This document shows positions 1 through 38,627 of a stretch of DNA of 64,000 nt, one piece after another; position 1 is the stretch's first letter, and every line of letters begins with the position of its first letter. The DNA comes from Cristatella mucedo (lineage: Eukaryota; Bryozoa; Phylactolaemata; Cristatellidae): contig WPIO01000109.1 of NCBI GenBank assembly GCA_009760855.2, positions 212,001 to 276,000 on the forward strand, in the 5' to 3' direction. A program made the translations under genes and the position numbers. Under the pieces are notes generated by a model, which was not told the DNA's origin, made no database searches, and saw only the letters and a list, made by a program, of their open reading frames with translations.

Positions 1-979
1 TTTGCAGTCGCATTTTTCTTTGTAAAGCTCTGTTCGATCAACGTCTGAACAATAGAAGCCTCCACGATCTAGAAATTGCTGGTGGAGTTCTGCGAATAGA
101 GCTCTATAAAATCTCCTATTTGTGTATCTCTGTCTAATTCACGCCGTGCACTCACGACCCCCCCCCCCCATAGTAACCCCAAGTAGGTCAGCGCCAGAAA
201 CACTCGTGTCGTGGCGGCCTGCTTACTTCGGGTAGGCGCGCGCCGAGCCGCATTCGGCCGTAGGCTGCGCTGCTCGGTGAGGTGAGCGGTAACTTACGCC
301 TACTCCGCCGAGCCTTGGCGTTACGACCGACTAGTGAAGCTGTTCGCACCATGAACGACTGCCACAACTTCCAATTTTTAATTTACACGGAGATTCTTTG
401 TACGACTCAATTTTGAGGTCTTGATGTTACCGTTGAATACGACGGCGCACACGCGACTGCACACCCGCGATGTCATACGAATACCGGGACGGGCTTTAAC
501 AAAGCGTATATTTGCACGGACGCTAGCAATGGGCCAGCACACGACCGACCTCCCCTAACCTCGTCGAGTCACAACTCCACTCGCCCAAGGTCATGCAGCT
601 AACAGAGCGCTGCAAGCCCTATTCCCCCCCCCCCCCCACACCTAGCAGCACACCTAGCCAGTAAACCACAAAGTAGAGCAGGGCGGGCCCCCAGTCGATC
701 AAACACCCGCGGAGGCAACGAACCGCCCCAGTGCCCAAGCCACAGAGGTGCTACAGATTTGGGTGACATTGTGGTGATCCGATTATTTTGATGGGATTTT
801 AGCCTGCATCTCGTTAGCATCAATCGCCGGTACACGATAACATGACAGAGTAGTGACTACGAATATGCCCGGGACTAACAATTAGTCGGACCGGAACAGG
901 ATATCAACAGGTCGTCTAGGCTCTGACCTTGAAACTGTGGCCCGCCCACCGGGGGGATTCGGTCTAGCTCTCAATAGCG
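1..979. other. 5' flank of HPS4, no gene recognised
   Basis: I recognise no coding exon here on either strand. The stretch has short C homopolymers (around 161-170 and 625-638) and a GC-richer block at about 190-345. The first HPS4 ATG lies just beyond its right end, so it should contain the promoter and any 5' UTR, but I cannot point to a TATA box or an initiator. An upstream non-coding exon cannot be excluded. Confidence 0.4.
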
Positions 980-28653
<27,674 letters not shown>

Positions 28654-29534
28654 GCTGAAGCCGTGTACCTCGCAGGCAGCAGCAGCGGTGCACCGCCTAG
28701 CCACCCAGCATCACGCCCTGCCCCCACCGCCGGGCCTCTGACTGCTGGGTGTGAGAGCAGTTTTTGCTCCTTTCGGCAGCTGTGCAGCTCAGTCAATGGC
28801 GTTGCATCCAAAGTATTGCACAGATCCTTCAGAGCGATGCTGCTGCCTGCTGCAGCGAGTCGCTGTGCTGAGGCGATTAGTCAGCATAAGGCAGTATTCA
28901 TCTCAATATTGCCTGTGCTAACTGCCGATACCTCAAAATGGACAAGCGCCGCCGGAACGGGAGCGATAGGCTGTCATTAGCAGCTGAAGACCGACGGATG
29001 TACTGAACTAGAATGTACACCGGATGTGCCGAGGTGCACAGCTGGCCGGGGATCAGTTTCGCTGACTGCGAATTGACTGTGAATATCTTTGCAGTAGTTT
29101 CTTTTTACAATAAATTTCGCAAAAAATTCTTTCGGAATTTGAGCCTCTGAATTTGAGGCCCTGTTGCTAGTGATAGACACTCCCCACTGTTACCAACGTC
29201 GGATTCAATTTAAGCGTGCTAACTGTTTTTTTTTCAAATTCTGGAGCACTAATTGTATGACATGGAAGCTGCTGTGGTCCAATTAGGAAGGAACGCCGTG
29301 CTTATCTGTTTAGATATCAAAATTCATGCCAGTATACATCGGGCACTGTCCCCCTAAACCACTGGCGATGCAACCGTTTTCATGAGCTTTAAAATAGAGT
29401 AAAGAACAGCTGATTGTAGAAACCCTTAGTATACAGCCCAGCGAAAAAGTATCGGCGACCCCTAGTTTAGGATGAGTTTGTAGGCATTGGACCGGGAAAC
29501 ATTTGTCGGAAGCACAAAGAACGAATACCACATT
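28654..29534. other. HPS4 3' UTR and start of intergenic region
   Basis: CAG/CTG-rich at first, then ordinary sequence. I recognise no gene on either strand. Confidence 0.4.
29109..29114 (+). terminator. Candidate HPS4 polyadenylation signal AATAAA
   Basis: This is the first AATAAA I find after the HPS4 stop, 456 bases downstream. A T-rich stretch follows further on. It is a hexamer match only. Confidence 0.4.
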
Positions 29535-29708
29535 TGCATGCTGTCCCTGTGCATGTCACCCCTAACCATATTATTCATTTTGTTTGTTTTTCAAGCATGA
29601 TTTTACTTACCGATCAATTGCATTTCACTTTGCAGCAAATGTAAAGCGCCTAGAAAGAGGTTAAGTTCTCTGAGGGAGCTTTATCAAGTGCATTATTATT
29701 ATTATTAA
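29535..29708 (+). mobile_element. LINE-A 3' terminus, sense
   Basis: 3' UTR landmarks TTTGCATGCTGTCCCTGTGC and ATTCATTTTGTTTGTTTTTC are followed by AAGCGCCTAGAAAGAGGTTA and (ATT)n. It is strongly 5'-truncated (about 170 bases). Confidence 0.85.
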
Positions 29709-30073
29709 TGCGTCAGATTAGCGTAATAGATTAACAGATTAACATAATGACCGTCACTGCGGCATTGTGATAACTAATGTGTGTGCAACTCAAAAATAAC
29801 GAGAGAAAGCGCTCGCCTTCGAGTCGTGAAAAGCAATTAAAAAATGGCGGATTACCCTAGTTTGTAGAACCTTGAAAGCGACTGCGTACGTTTCTGGAGG
29901 TACTTAGTAGTGTACTTTATTTAGTATGTAAACAGCAGTACACCGGCTGCATGTGGCTCTGTTGTACGTCCTTCTTTGTAGTTTGCTATTCTTCGTGCTT
30001 CGGATGGTTTTGTGTCCTACAATTTGGGCGACTGCCTGTAATGTTGGCTTGTGGCTGAGCCTTTGAAATATAA

Positions 30074-30121
<48 letters not shown>

Positions 30122-31045
30122 TGTATAAATAATAAATATAGTCTTGGATGTCTGCTTAGATGGCCTACTTCTTGACATGCATTTATCGCTGGACCCTTTG
30201 ATGCCTCTGATAAGAGTAAAGTATTTGACGATAGAAGAAGGCATAAGTGAGTGTTGTAGCGTCACCGAATGATGCAGGTCTCGCTTGTGCTGGCTGCTGG
30301 TGCTGTCGGAAGTTAATACGTCGTCGTGGTTTCGTCTCGTGGACATGCACACGTTGTCAGTGCTTTCCGGCTTTAGTAACCATGCTATCCTGTGCTCATA
30401 TCCTAGCCTATTATCAATTGGCAGACCTCGAAAAATGTAGTTGACTGCCTTACGAAGGGCCAAATGTGGGCAACTTGCCAACCAGAACTCGGTAACTTCG
30501 ATATTGCTGAACGATTCCGAATTGGTGAGACTTCGATCACAAACGGCTTGAAGAAGATGGCAACTACCGGTATCATTTGGTAATGCAAAGGTACCCAGCA
30601 GCCGCCCTCACGTCACTATACCCAGTAGGACGGACTGATGAAGAATGAAGCTTTAGGCGTAATTTTACCCCTTCGAGGGCTCGCGTTAGGGTTTCTGTTA
30701 ACTGTTTAACAGTAACCGTAAAACAGCCTTTTTTCGCTCAAAATAAAAAAGTAAACGGCTGTTTTTCTGTTTTACTGCTTCTGTCGAAAATTTAAAATTT
30801 GATACTACAACTGAAGCTCCAACGTTCATCGTTATGAAATATGTAACGGAAAGTTTCTAAAATTTCTTTTTAAAGTTAGTGAGTTTTTATGATGATTTAT
30901 AAAATCGGTCAAAAACTAAAATTAAAGTGCAATTTCGCAAAAATGAGTAAGATATTAAATAAATTGATCTTGTGACATAAAAGACTATTGTTGTTCTTTT
31001 CAGCTATGTCATAAGTTTGGGAATACGCCGCAAAGTGAAAGAATC
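29709..31045. other. Intergenic, mostly unassigned, with (TA)n
   Basis: Contains a (TA)n microsatellite at about 30072-30118 and AT-rich sequence at 30680-31010. No gene is recognised. The AT-rich part may belong to the hAT relic that follows. Confidence 0.4.
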
Positions 31046-31049
31046 CGAT

Positions 31050-31465
31050 AGCAGATAAGTTAGAGCGTCAATGTGGACGATGCAATAAAACTATCGAATG
31101 TTCTGGAAACTCCACGAAAGCGCTGAAGATTCATCTGAAAATAATAGGAATTGATTTTGATCGACCTGCTGGAGGGTGTATATCCAAGGAAGAGCCCGTG
31201 AACAATAGGGGAACAAAAACAATTGCCGATTTCCTGGGGCGAAAGAGTCTAAAAGAGATTGTTGCCGATCTGGCCATTGATGGAATATCGATTAGAGCCG
31301 TCGCTAGAAATAAGTACGTATGGCAATCAATCTCGCGGGACGGTTTAAAACTTCCCGCGAACAAAAGTGTTGTGATGGAAGCTGGTGCGTGATGACTACG
31401 AAGAAAAGAGAAACAAAACGGCTACCGACATCAAGAGAAAACTTAAGAGAGGTCAAGTTTAGCAT
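31050..31465 (+). mobile_element. hAT-type transposase relic with BED zinc finger
   Basis: One frame reads a BED-type finger, QCGRCNKTIECSGNSTKALK then IHLKIIGI (Cys-x2-Cys and a trailing His). TIADFLGRKSLKEIVADLAI and DGISIRAVARNKYV follow, which is typical of the N-terminal part of hAT transposases. A frameshift at about 31385 moves the frame to VRDDYEEKRNKTATDI. The catalytic DDE core and hAT dimerisation region are not visible here. Parts may continue beyond the SINE-2 and LINE-A insertions to the right. Confidence 0.65.
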
Positions 31466-31491
31466 GACTGGATGAATGAATAAGTAAATCC

Positions 31492-31655
31492 TAGCTAATT
31501 AAACAGCCTCTTTTTGTATAGCGACAGAAAAGCCTTTAGGGCTATCACCACCGCTTGCAGTGGCGATAAAGGATCGCCTACCGCAGGAATCGAACCCGCG
31601 ACCATGGGACCGAGGTCGTGAAAGCAACCGCCTTACCTAGTGTGCCATCACGAAT
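31492..31655 (-). mobile_element. SINE-2, tRNA-derived, inside the hAT relic
   Basis: The minus-strand head GATGGCACACTAGGTAAGGC is followed by the B-box GGTCGCGGGTTCGATTCCTG. Then come GGTGATAGCCCTAAAGGC and a tail with GAGGCTGTTTAATTAG. It is the best-preserved copy of this family in the window. Confidence 0.85.
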
Positions 31656-31895
31656 ACACAACCGTTAGAGGATGTTGATTCTTCGGAGTCAACATTTGCG
31701 ATAGCGGTGATGAAACAACAATCAAGACCGTTTCGTTCACACGTTAGGTTCATGCACTGCTCTCGATATGGTCGAATCAATGAAACAGCATTTGAGCTGG
31801 GATCTACTCCGGACGGTGCTGCAGTAAATTAGAAATGCACAAGCCACATAAGTGTCATCGGACAGTTCTGCTTCAACCTTGGTCTGCATCTTGTG

Positions 31896-33650
31896 TAATA
31901 ATAATAATATTAATAATGCACTTGATAAAGCGCCCTCAGAGAACTCAGTCTCTTTCTAGGCGCTTTACATTTGCCGCAACGGGAAACGTGGTTGAATGGT
32001 GAGTAATATCACGCTTGATTGACGAACAAATGAATAACATGGTTAGGGGTGTCATGCACAGGGTCAGCATGCAAATGTGGTTAGTGGCAGCATGCTCAGT
32101 GTCAGCACGCATAAGCACACGAAGGACGAATCACAGGGACCCACTAAATGCTGCCCTAAATAGATGTGTTTTTAAGTTCTTTTTAAATGTGGCCAGGTCA
32201 GGGAATGTTGTTACGCAAGTCTGGAGTGAGTTCCAGGTTTTGGGAGCATACGAACTAAATGCATGGTCTCCAAAGGATTTGAGGTTTGTCCGAGGTATTT
32301 GTAGACTGTTGGATTCCGAAAAGCGGGTGGTACGATGCTTGGCCTGATGGGGACTAGATCTGCGAGATAGGCTGGAGCCAAAGAATGAAGTGACCAAAAA
32401 GTGAGCAACTAAACCTCGAAGCCGATCAGTTGCTTGACTGGTAACCAGAGCAGGTCGGCGAGAAGTGGTGTGATATGGCAACTGCGACGCTCACGACAGA
32501 CAAGCCTAGCTGCAGAGTTTTGCGCCAGCTGTAATCGCCTGATTGCACATGCCGGTAGGCCAGCAAGCACTGAGTTACAGAAGTCAAGACGGGATGTCAC
32601 AAATGCATGGACCAACTTAAATGTGGTACCCTTATCCAAACAAGCCCTAATTTTAGCAATGCTAAGTTGCTGAAAGTAGACAGTATTGACCGTGGAGCTG
32701 ATGTGGTCGTCTAACAAGAGGTCGCTTTGTAACATTAATCTAGATTTCGAGCTGATCCAACAGGAGATATGCTGGCAGAGCCAATTTTGAGCGTCAGCCT
32801 TTTCAATTTCTGGATCACACTGGGTTTGCCCATAACTAGTAAGTTAGTTTTATCATCGTTTAGTTTTAGAAAATGTGCCGCCATACAAGTGCGGATGTCA
32901 TCAATACATGTAGCAAGTGAGTTGAGAGGATTTGAGATGCTCGAAGGCTGGGAGGGATCAAAGCAAAGGTACAACTGAGTGTCATCCGCATAGAAGTGAA
33001 AGCTTAGATTGTGCATGGCAATCACATCAGCAAGAGGGAGAGCATAAACCATGAAAAGAACCGGACCTAGCACGAAGCCCTGAGGTACCCCATATTTCAG
33101 AGGTACCTCAGATGATCTTTGTCCATTCACGTCAATACTCCGGAGTCTCCCACTGAGATAGGACCTGAACCACTGCAGAGCAGTGCCTGTGAAGCCAAGG
33201 CGAGATGCGAGGTGCTCTGGAAAAACTTTGTGATCGATGGTATCAAAAGCTGCCGAAAGATCGAGCAAAACAAGCAGAGACACTCTACCCATGACTGCAT
33301 TCCTAAGTAGGTCGTTGTATACCCTAAGCAATGCTGACTCAGTGGAGTGATTAGCTCTAAAGCCAGACTGGAACTTACTAGCAAGGTTTAAAGTTTCAAT
33401 ACATGAGTTCAGCTGGTCTGCCACGACCCGTTTCAGTGTCTTTGAAAGGAATGGTAGATGGGAGGCTGTGCGGTAGTTGCTCAAGTTCTCTTGGTAGTGT
33501 TCGCTTTTTTGAGAAGTGGTCTGATTACAACTTTTTTTGAAAGGTTCTGTGACATGACTTAAGGCTAATGACATTTTGGTGATGTTAGTTATACATGGCA
33601 GCAGCAGATCAATGCAACGTAAGAGCAGGACAGTGGAAATAGAGTCCCAA
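31896..33650 (-). mobile_element. LINE-A copy with nearly open RT, antisense
   Basis: Frame 32735-33574 (minus) is open for 279 codons. It shows [54 protein letters not shown] and the catalytic [15 protein letters not shown]. The RT end continues in other frames to 32131, then the 3' UTR and (AAT)n at 31896-31925. It is 5'-truncated within the region before the RT. Catalytic residues are present but frameshifts separate the C-terminus. Confidence 0.88.
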
Positions 33651-33955
33651 TGACTTGTTGTGTTCTTTGATTCTGAATCATTATGTCATGGACATCATTA
33701 TGTGAAACATCTTACAAGAAGAGTACTGAGATTGACAACCTATACCTGAATATTGTTGATAAAGTTCACAATTTTGAAACAGATATGGACTAGGAAGTGA
33801 TCAGTGATGAAGAATGTTAAGGAGGCATCTATTACCACCATCTGCTCACAAAATCACGAAGGCTTGTCAAATTCATCAAAAGTCAACTTTGAAATAATGT
33901 CTTTCAATCCAAAGTAAAAGCTGAGTTCGGACGCAATATTGGACTGCATCTTGAC
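33651..33955. other. Intergenic, unassigned
   Basis: AT-rich sequence with no recognised feature. It could be the right part of the hAT relic separated by the LINE-A insertion; this is only a guess from position. Confidence 0.3.
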
Positions 33956-34009
33956 GTGAACATGCGCTGGAACTCCATGCCGATAGTTTTAGAGCCGCTA
34001 GTAAAGGGT

Positions 34010-34166
34010 TGGGTGACTATTGAACCTACGACTACTGACCCTACGACAATTGGCCTGTACCAACCGGCCTATACGACAATTGATCTATATAGCATCTGGT
34101 CTGCGACTATTGGACCCTACGATAACTGGCCTGTACTAACTGGCCAATACGAAAATTGATCTATAT
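34010..34166. repeat. Two degenerate direct repeats, period ~67 bp
   Basis: CCCTACGACAATTGGCCTGT (from about 34049) recurs as CCCTACGATAACTGGCCTGT (from about 34116). Each is followed by a second half ending AATTGATCTATAT, and the unit itself contains CTACGA/TACGAC sub-repeats. Confidence 0.75.
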
Positions 34167-34470
34167 GTCAATTTATAAGAGTAATACACAATTTTTAATT
34201 TACACAATTGATAAAAAACAATTAAGAATGAATTCATGACTCTGAATTTTTTATATTTATGCCACAGGATAATTAGTAAAACAGTTTTTTCTCTTAAAAG
34301 AGTAAAATAAATGTTCATTACGTTCTAGATAAAAATCAATCTTAATTTTACTGTAGCTTCTCAACTAACTTTGCGACAATTATGCAATAGCACGAAGAAA
34401 GGTTAGAACATCTGTACGACCGTAACCTTTAACAGCCCGTCGAACTTTTTCGGCAAGCTTGCGGTATCTC
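34167..34470. other. AT-rich intergenic spacer
   Basis: No feature recognised. Confidence 0.35.
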
Positions 34471-34471
34471 T

Positions 34472-36080
34472 TTAATAATAATAATGCACTTGATAAAGCG
34501 CCTTCAGAGAACTCAATCTCTTCCTAGGCGCTTTGCATTTGCTGCAAATGGAAACGCGATTGAGCGGTGAGTAATATCATGCTCGATAAATAACATGAAT
34601 AACATGGTCAATGGTGACACGCACAGGGTCAGTATGCAAGTGTGGTTAGTGGCAGCATGCACAGTGTCAGCACGCATAAGCACATGAAGGACGAATCGCA
34701 GGGACCCACTAAATGCTGTCCTAAATAGGTGTGTTTTTAAGTTCTTTTTAAATGTGGTCAAGTCAGGGGATGTTCTGACGCAAATCGGGAGTGAGTTCCA
34801 GTTCTTTGCTTGGACAACAAGAACGCCAGTGTGCCTTGCAAGAACAAGGCATTCTGCTTACTATAGTCCATGAGAACTCTATTCAGAAATGTCAACATCG
34901 TCGGATGATGGTACTGGAACAATGCTTGGAGCCCATAATGCCACCCCTCTAATGCATTAGTTGTTCGAGCTACACCGTCTACTGACGCCCCATACTGATT
35001 CCACATCCCCACAGGGTGCAGGTCGGCGAGAAGTAGTTTGATGTGGCAACCGCGACTCTCATGACAGAGAAGCCTGGCTGCAGAGTTTTGAACCAGCTGC
35101 ATGGCCCAGCTTAGATGCGGTCTCCCTGTCTAAGCAGGCCCAAAGTTTTTCAATGTTACATAGCTGAAATTAGGTAGACTTGACTGCATAGAGCTGGTGT
35201 GGTCGTCCTGTAAAAGGGCACTTCGAACGAGGATACCCGGATATTCGTGCCTATGCTACAAGAGATATGGTCGCAGAGTTTGTCCTAACCAAGGTATAGG
35301 GGGTTTCCAAATTCGGAGTCGCATCGTGTTTGACCAGTTACCAGTAACTTGGTTTTATCGACATTCAACGTTGATCAAGTTTACTGCCATCCAAGCGCGG
35401 ATCTGTCAGCTGTATACAACGGCTCATACCGCACGTGACTTCCAGCAGACTCATTACAGCAGCTTTCGGGTGTCGCTCTGACTCACTGTCCGGCAGACCG
35501 TTGCTCTAGAGAGAGCTACTGCGGTCAGCATATATATACAATAGTCAGGTCATAAGTCAGACAATAATCTTGTAGTAGCAATGCATTTGAGAGAGCTTGA
35601 AGTGCTGGAAGGCCGAGAGGGATCAAACCATACGTACAGCTGTAAGTCATCGGCATAGAAATAAAGGCCTATAATATGCTTTGGAGACTAAATCTACACG
35701 AGTGAAAGTGTAAATTGCTAAAAAAAAAATAAAAGAAGTGGAGCAAGTCCTGGAGTACCCATACTTTAAGGGATCATTGGGTCATTGTTGACCGCCGACA
35801 TTATGTTCTCGCGTAGCTAGTGTCAGATAGAGGACGTAACACATTTCAGTGCAGGACGTGTAAAGTCTAAACGAGTTTTCAGTAAGAACTTGGTGGTCAA
35901 TGATATAAAACACTGCTGGAATGTCTCGAAAAACAAGCTGAGATGCTCTACATAATTATGTTCCTGCTGTCTGCATGCACCCGCAGTAATGTTAACTCAG
36001 TGGAGTGATCAGCTCTAAAACCTAGTTTTGGTGGTCTCTACTTTGTTGCTCTGGTATCCTTCCTGATAGCAGAACAGCGA
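34472..36080 (-). mobile_element. LINE-A copy, antisense, carrying a foreign MULE segment
   Basis: The 3' end and UTR lie at 34472-34803 ((AAT)n, then AAAGCGCCTTCAGAGAACTC). The RT C-terminus and upstream parts lie at about 35018-36080, the latter heavily decayed. Between them about 210 bases of normal LINE sequence are replaced by a segment that is not LINE-A (see the 34806-35017 entry). Confidence 0.7.
34806..35017 (-). mobile_element. MULE-type transposase C-terminal fragment embedded in LINE-A
   Basis: On the minus strand this reads VGMWNQYGASVDGVARTTNA then LEGWHYGLQALF and HHPTMLTFLNRVL. In animal Mutator-like (MULE) transposases, often found with FLYWCH fingers, the region after the DDE core has the pattern W..Y...RTNNA.EGWH..L....HP....F. 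The frame is open and continues into LINE-A sequence on both sides (34758-35102, 114 codons). Confidence 0.6.
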
Positions 36081-36690
36081 GTTGCCTCAGAGCATAACTT
36101 GTTGCCACTTGTTGTTGCTCCGGGATTTGTCTCACAAGCACAAGTGAGCAGTGCTGATTTGTTCGGGTCTTTTTGTCTGACATAACATCGTCCGCAGCCC
36201 AGCGGCTTTGCAGCCAATTAGCAGACCTTCATTCTTCAAAGTATTTGGGGCAGACCCTGATGCTGATTGGCATATTTCTTCGGGCAGTTCGCTGTGCCTT
36301 TTACTGCAGATTTATCTTATCCTCTAAGATGTTTGCTCAGACTGGCTTTCACAGTCTGAGCAAACATTTTCACCTTTTTCGTTGCTCTGCCAAGGTTTGT
36401 TCTCGTATTTAATTATTTATAATTTAATAAATAATTAATAATAATTAATAATTAATTAATTTATAATAATTAATCATTTATTAATTTTATATATTCATTA
36501 ACTTTTCTCTGGATTTAATTTGGCGATCGGCCAACGGTGTCTCATAACCGAGCACCAGCGAACAGAGGTCCATTCTCTCTGGACAGGTCTCTCGGGACAC
36601 TAAGATCAGTGAAACGGTTTTACAGGATGACAAAACATTTTTTTCTTACGCATGATGCCGTCAGCTTGGCGGCGAATCGATCGTGATCGC
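36081..36690. other. Intergenic, AT-rich in the middle
   Basis: A TAATTAATTAAT-rich stretch at about 36405-36500. Nothing else is recognised. Confidence 0.4.
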
Positions 36691-36828
36691 GGTCGTCACT
36701 CTGTCGTATAGCAATCGTCACTCCATCTTATAGCGACCGTCACTCTATCGTATAGTGGTCGTCACTCTATCGTATAGTTGGCGTCAGTCTATCGTATAAC
36801 GATTGTCATTCTATGGTATAGCAATCGA
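36691..36828. repeat. 22-bp minisatellite, about 6 copies
   Basis: Degenerate units of the form CGTCACTCTATCGTATAGNG, with variation mainly in the last four bases of each unit. Confidence 0.85.
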
Positions 36829-37131
36829 CGGTTAGCAACAGTCCTCAGCTAGTTGTTAAAGCGCTACACCAGTTCTTGTCTTCGGGTTGACTAGCGAGAC
36901 ACTTCGTCGTTCGTCATTGGACGCTGCGGGTCAGTATTTTCGTGCCGCCGACATCAGCTGCAGCAAGCCACCACGTCCCCGATGTCTTGAACACAGCCTG
37001 ACCAGTGCATCGCGGTTCAACAGAGCTCTCCGACTTTCTCAGTAACCTCGTCAGTTAACACACGCCTCGTCTATTAAAATAGCTTTCGGCCCACTAGCGC
37101 GCTCCTGCGTTTTACAGTCAAAAGTCAAATT

Positions 37132-37228
37132 ATGAGAATGCATTTAATATAGCGCCCTCGGATATCTTAATTTTTTTCTAGGCACTTTGCATTTGCTGCA
37201 AAGGAAGCACGATTGACAACCTTAGATG
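37132..37228 (-). mobile_element. LINE-A 3' terminus, antisense
   Basis: ATATAGCGCCCTCGGATATC and CTAGGCACTTTGCATTTGCT, about 95 bases only. Confidence 0.7.
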
Positions 37229-37266
37229 ACCTGCAGATGAGCAAAAGCTCGTCGGGATCATCGCAA

Positions 37267-37412
37267 GTCGTGCCGTTCAGTGCGGCTCAAGGTTAAGACG
37301 CTCGCCTTTCACGACGTAGTAGGGTCGTGGGCTCAAGCCGAGCGGCTCGCGCACGTAAAGCACCCGGATACAGACTGCGTTCTCTTTAGAACGCTAGGCA
37401 AATGAACTGTGC
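37267..37412 (+). mobile_element. SINE-1, diverged copy
   Basis: TTCAGTGCGGCTCAAGGTTAAGACGCTCG (A-box side), then GTCGTGGGCTCAAGCC (B-box side), then a tail with GCACCCGGATACAGACTGCG and GTTCTCTTTAGAACGCTAGG. The order is as in the other SINE-1 copies, with more substitutions. Confidence 0.6.
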
Positions 37413-37829
37413 ATATTTCGTCTGCTTACGGATCTTACGGCATTCGGGTGCCGCTCGCGGAAAAGCAGGGCTTTAGGCGCACTCGATCACCGAACTACAT
37501 CGAAGCCAGCAGTAATTGATGGACCGCACCCGGCACCGCCGTTGCGGCTTCTCGCTCGGAGCGAGAGCGAAAGAGCGCTGGCCAGCGGTAAAACCGGTCC
37601 TAGCTGCGCCTGTGTGTGAGGGGGGATGCGACCGACTCGGCAATGCGGTAGCCTCCTGCAAGCGGCTATAATTTTACTGCGGCACGCTGAGGGCACTGAC
37701 CTTCCGAGCTGGCACAGAGGAGCGGAGAGTCGACCTAGTCGCGTCCGGTCAAGGCCGTCTGACATTTCCTGCTTCGCGGGTCGAAGGGAAGTGAATAGCT
37801 CCCGATAAATTAAAGTCAATAAAAATAAG
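37413..37829. other. Intergenic, GC-rich, unassigned
   Basis: Overlapping short frames on both strands at 37473-37819. No family recognised. Confidence 0.3.
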
Positions 37830-38002
37830 TGCTAGCTGATTTAGCAGCCTCTTTTTATATAGCGGCAGAAGAGCCTTAAAGGCTATCACCGTCGCAGAGC
37901 AGCGGCAGCGTAGGATCGCTCGTTCTCAGATTCGGACCCACTACCTCGGGTCCGAGGTCGTGAAGAGTAACCGCCTTAGCTAGTGTGTCATCGCGGCTGA
38001 CC
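37830..38002 (-). mobile_element. SINE-2, tRNA-derived
   Basis: Minus-strand head GATGACACACTAGCTAAGGC, B-box side GTGGGTCCGAATCTG, then GGTGATAGCC and a tail with GAGGCTGCTAAATCAGC. Confidence 0.8.
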
Positions 38003-38287
38003 GCTGAGTATAGCTGCGCGCCTGAACTGGCTACGTACGTGTTCCGCGTGAGCGCGCGCGTACCGGGACTAGGAGCAAAAGAATCACTCGGCGCGAAGCT
38101 GCCGCCAAGATGTCTCCCACTCACTCGCCCTGTGCGACGCGCTAGGTGTCGGCTCGAGCATCCGGTCAGTAAGTCCGCGAGTGCTCGAGCTTGCCGTCGA
38201 CGAGAGGGCTGGCTGGGACGATCGGTAGCTGCGGCGGTGCACGGTTCGAGCACGTCCTCTTTTTTAGCGGCTAGCGAGTAGCGATGC

Positions 38288-38362
38288 ATAGCGCTTTTCT
38301 TTCTTTCTTTTTTTTCTTTTCTTTCTTTTTCTTTCTTTCTTCTTTCTTTTTCTTTCTTTCTA
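38288..38362. repeat. (CTTT)n microsatellite
   Basis: Pyrimidine-only TTTC/TTCT units with few breaks. Confidence 0.9.
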
Positions 38363-38396
38363 GCTTCATTCTCGAAAAATATCGTAAGCGTAGCGA

Positions 38397-38485
38397 CAGA
38401 CAAGCCTAGCTGTAGAGTTGTGCACCAGCTGTAAGCTCCAGAATGCACGCGCCGGTAGGCCAGCAAGCAGTCAGCTACAGAAGAT
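38397..38485 (-). mobile_element. LINE-A internal fragment, antisense
   Basis: GACAGACAAGCCTAGCTGTA, then CACCAGCTGTAAG and GCCGGTAGGCCAGCAAGCAG, the RT C-terminal region (AGLPA / QLVQNSAARLV reversed). Confidence 0.75.
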
Positions 38486-38627
38486 GAGTGCTATTATCGC
38501 TTCCTTTTCTGCTTCCGCTTCCTGTCTTGGTCTCATCTTCGCGTGCGCCGCATTCAGCTTCACGGGCGGCGTCGGCTCCAGATCCGCCGCAGCGTGCGCG
38601 TAACCCGTATGTACTGCGTGTTATACT

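Noticed and set aside
32015-32347. Open frame of 110 codons on the plus strand
   Set aside because: Antisense shadow of the LINE-A RT end and UTR. Similar shadow frames (MHRVSMQMWLVAAC-type) recur opposite every antisense LINE-A 3' end and are not genes.
36691-36828. CRISPR-like array
   Set aside because: The units are contiguous and degenerate with no spacers, and the genome is eukaryotic. This is a minisatellite.
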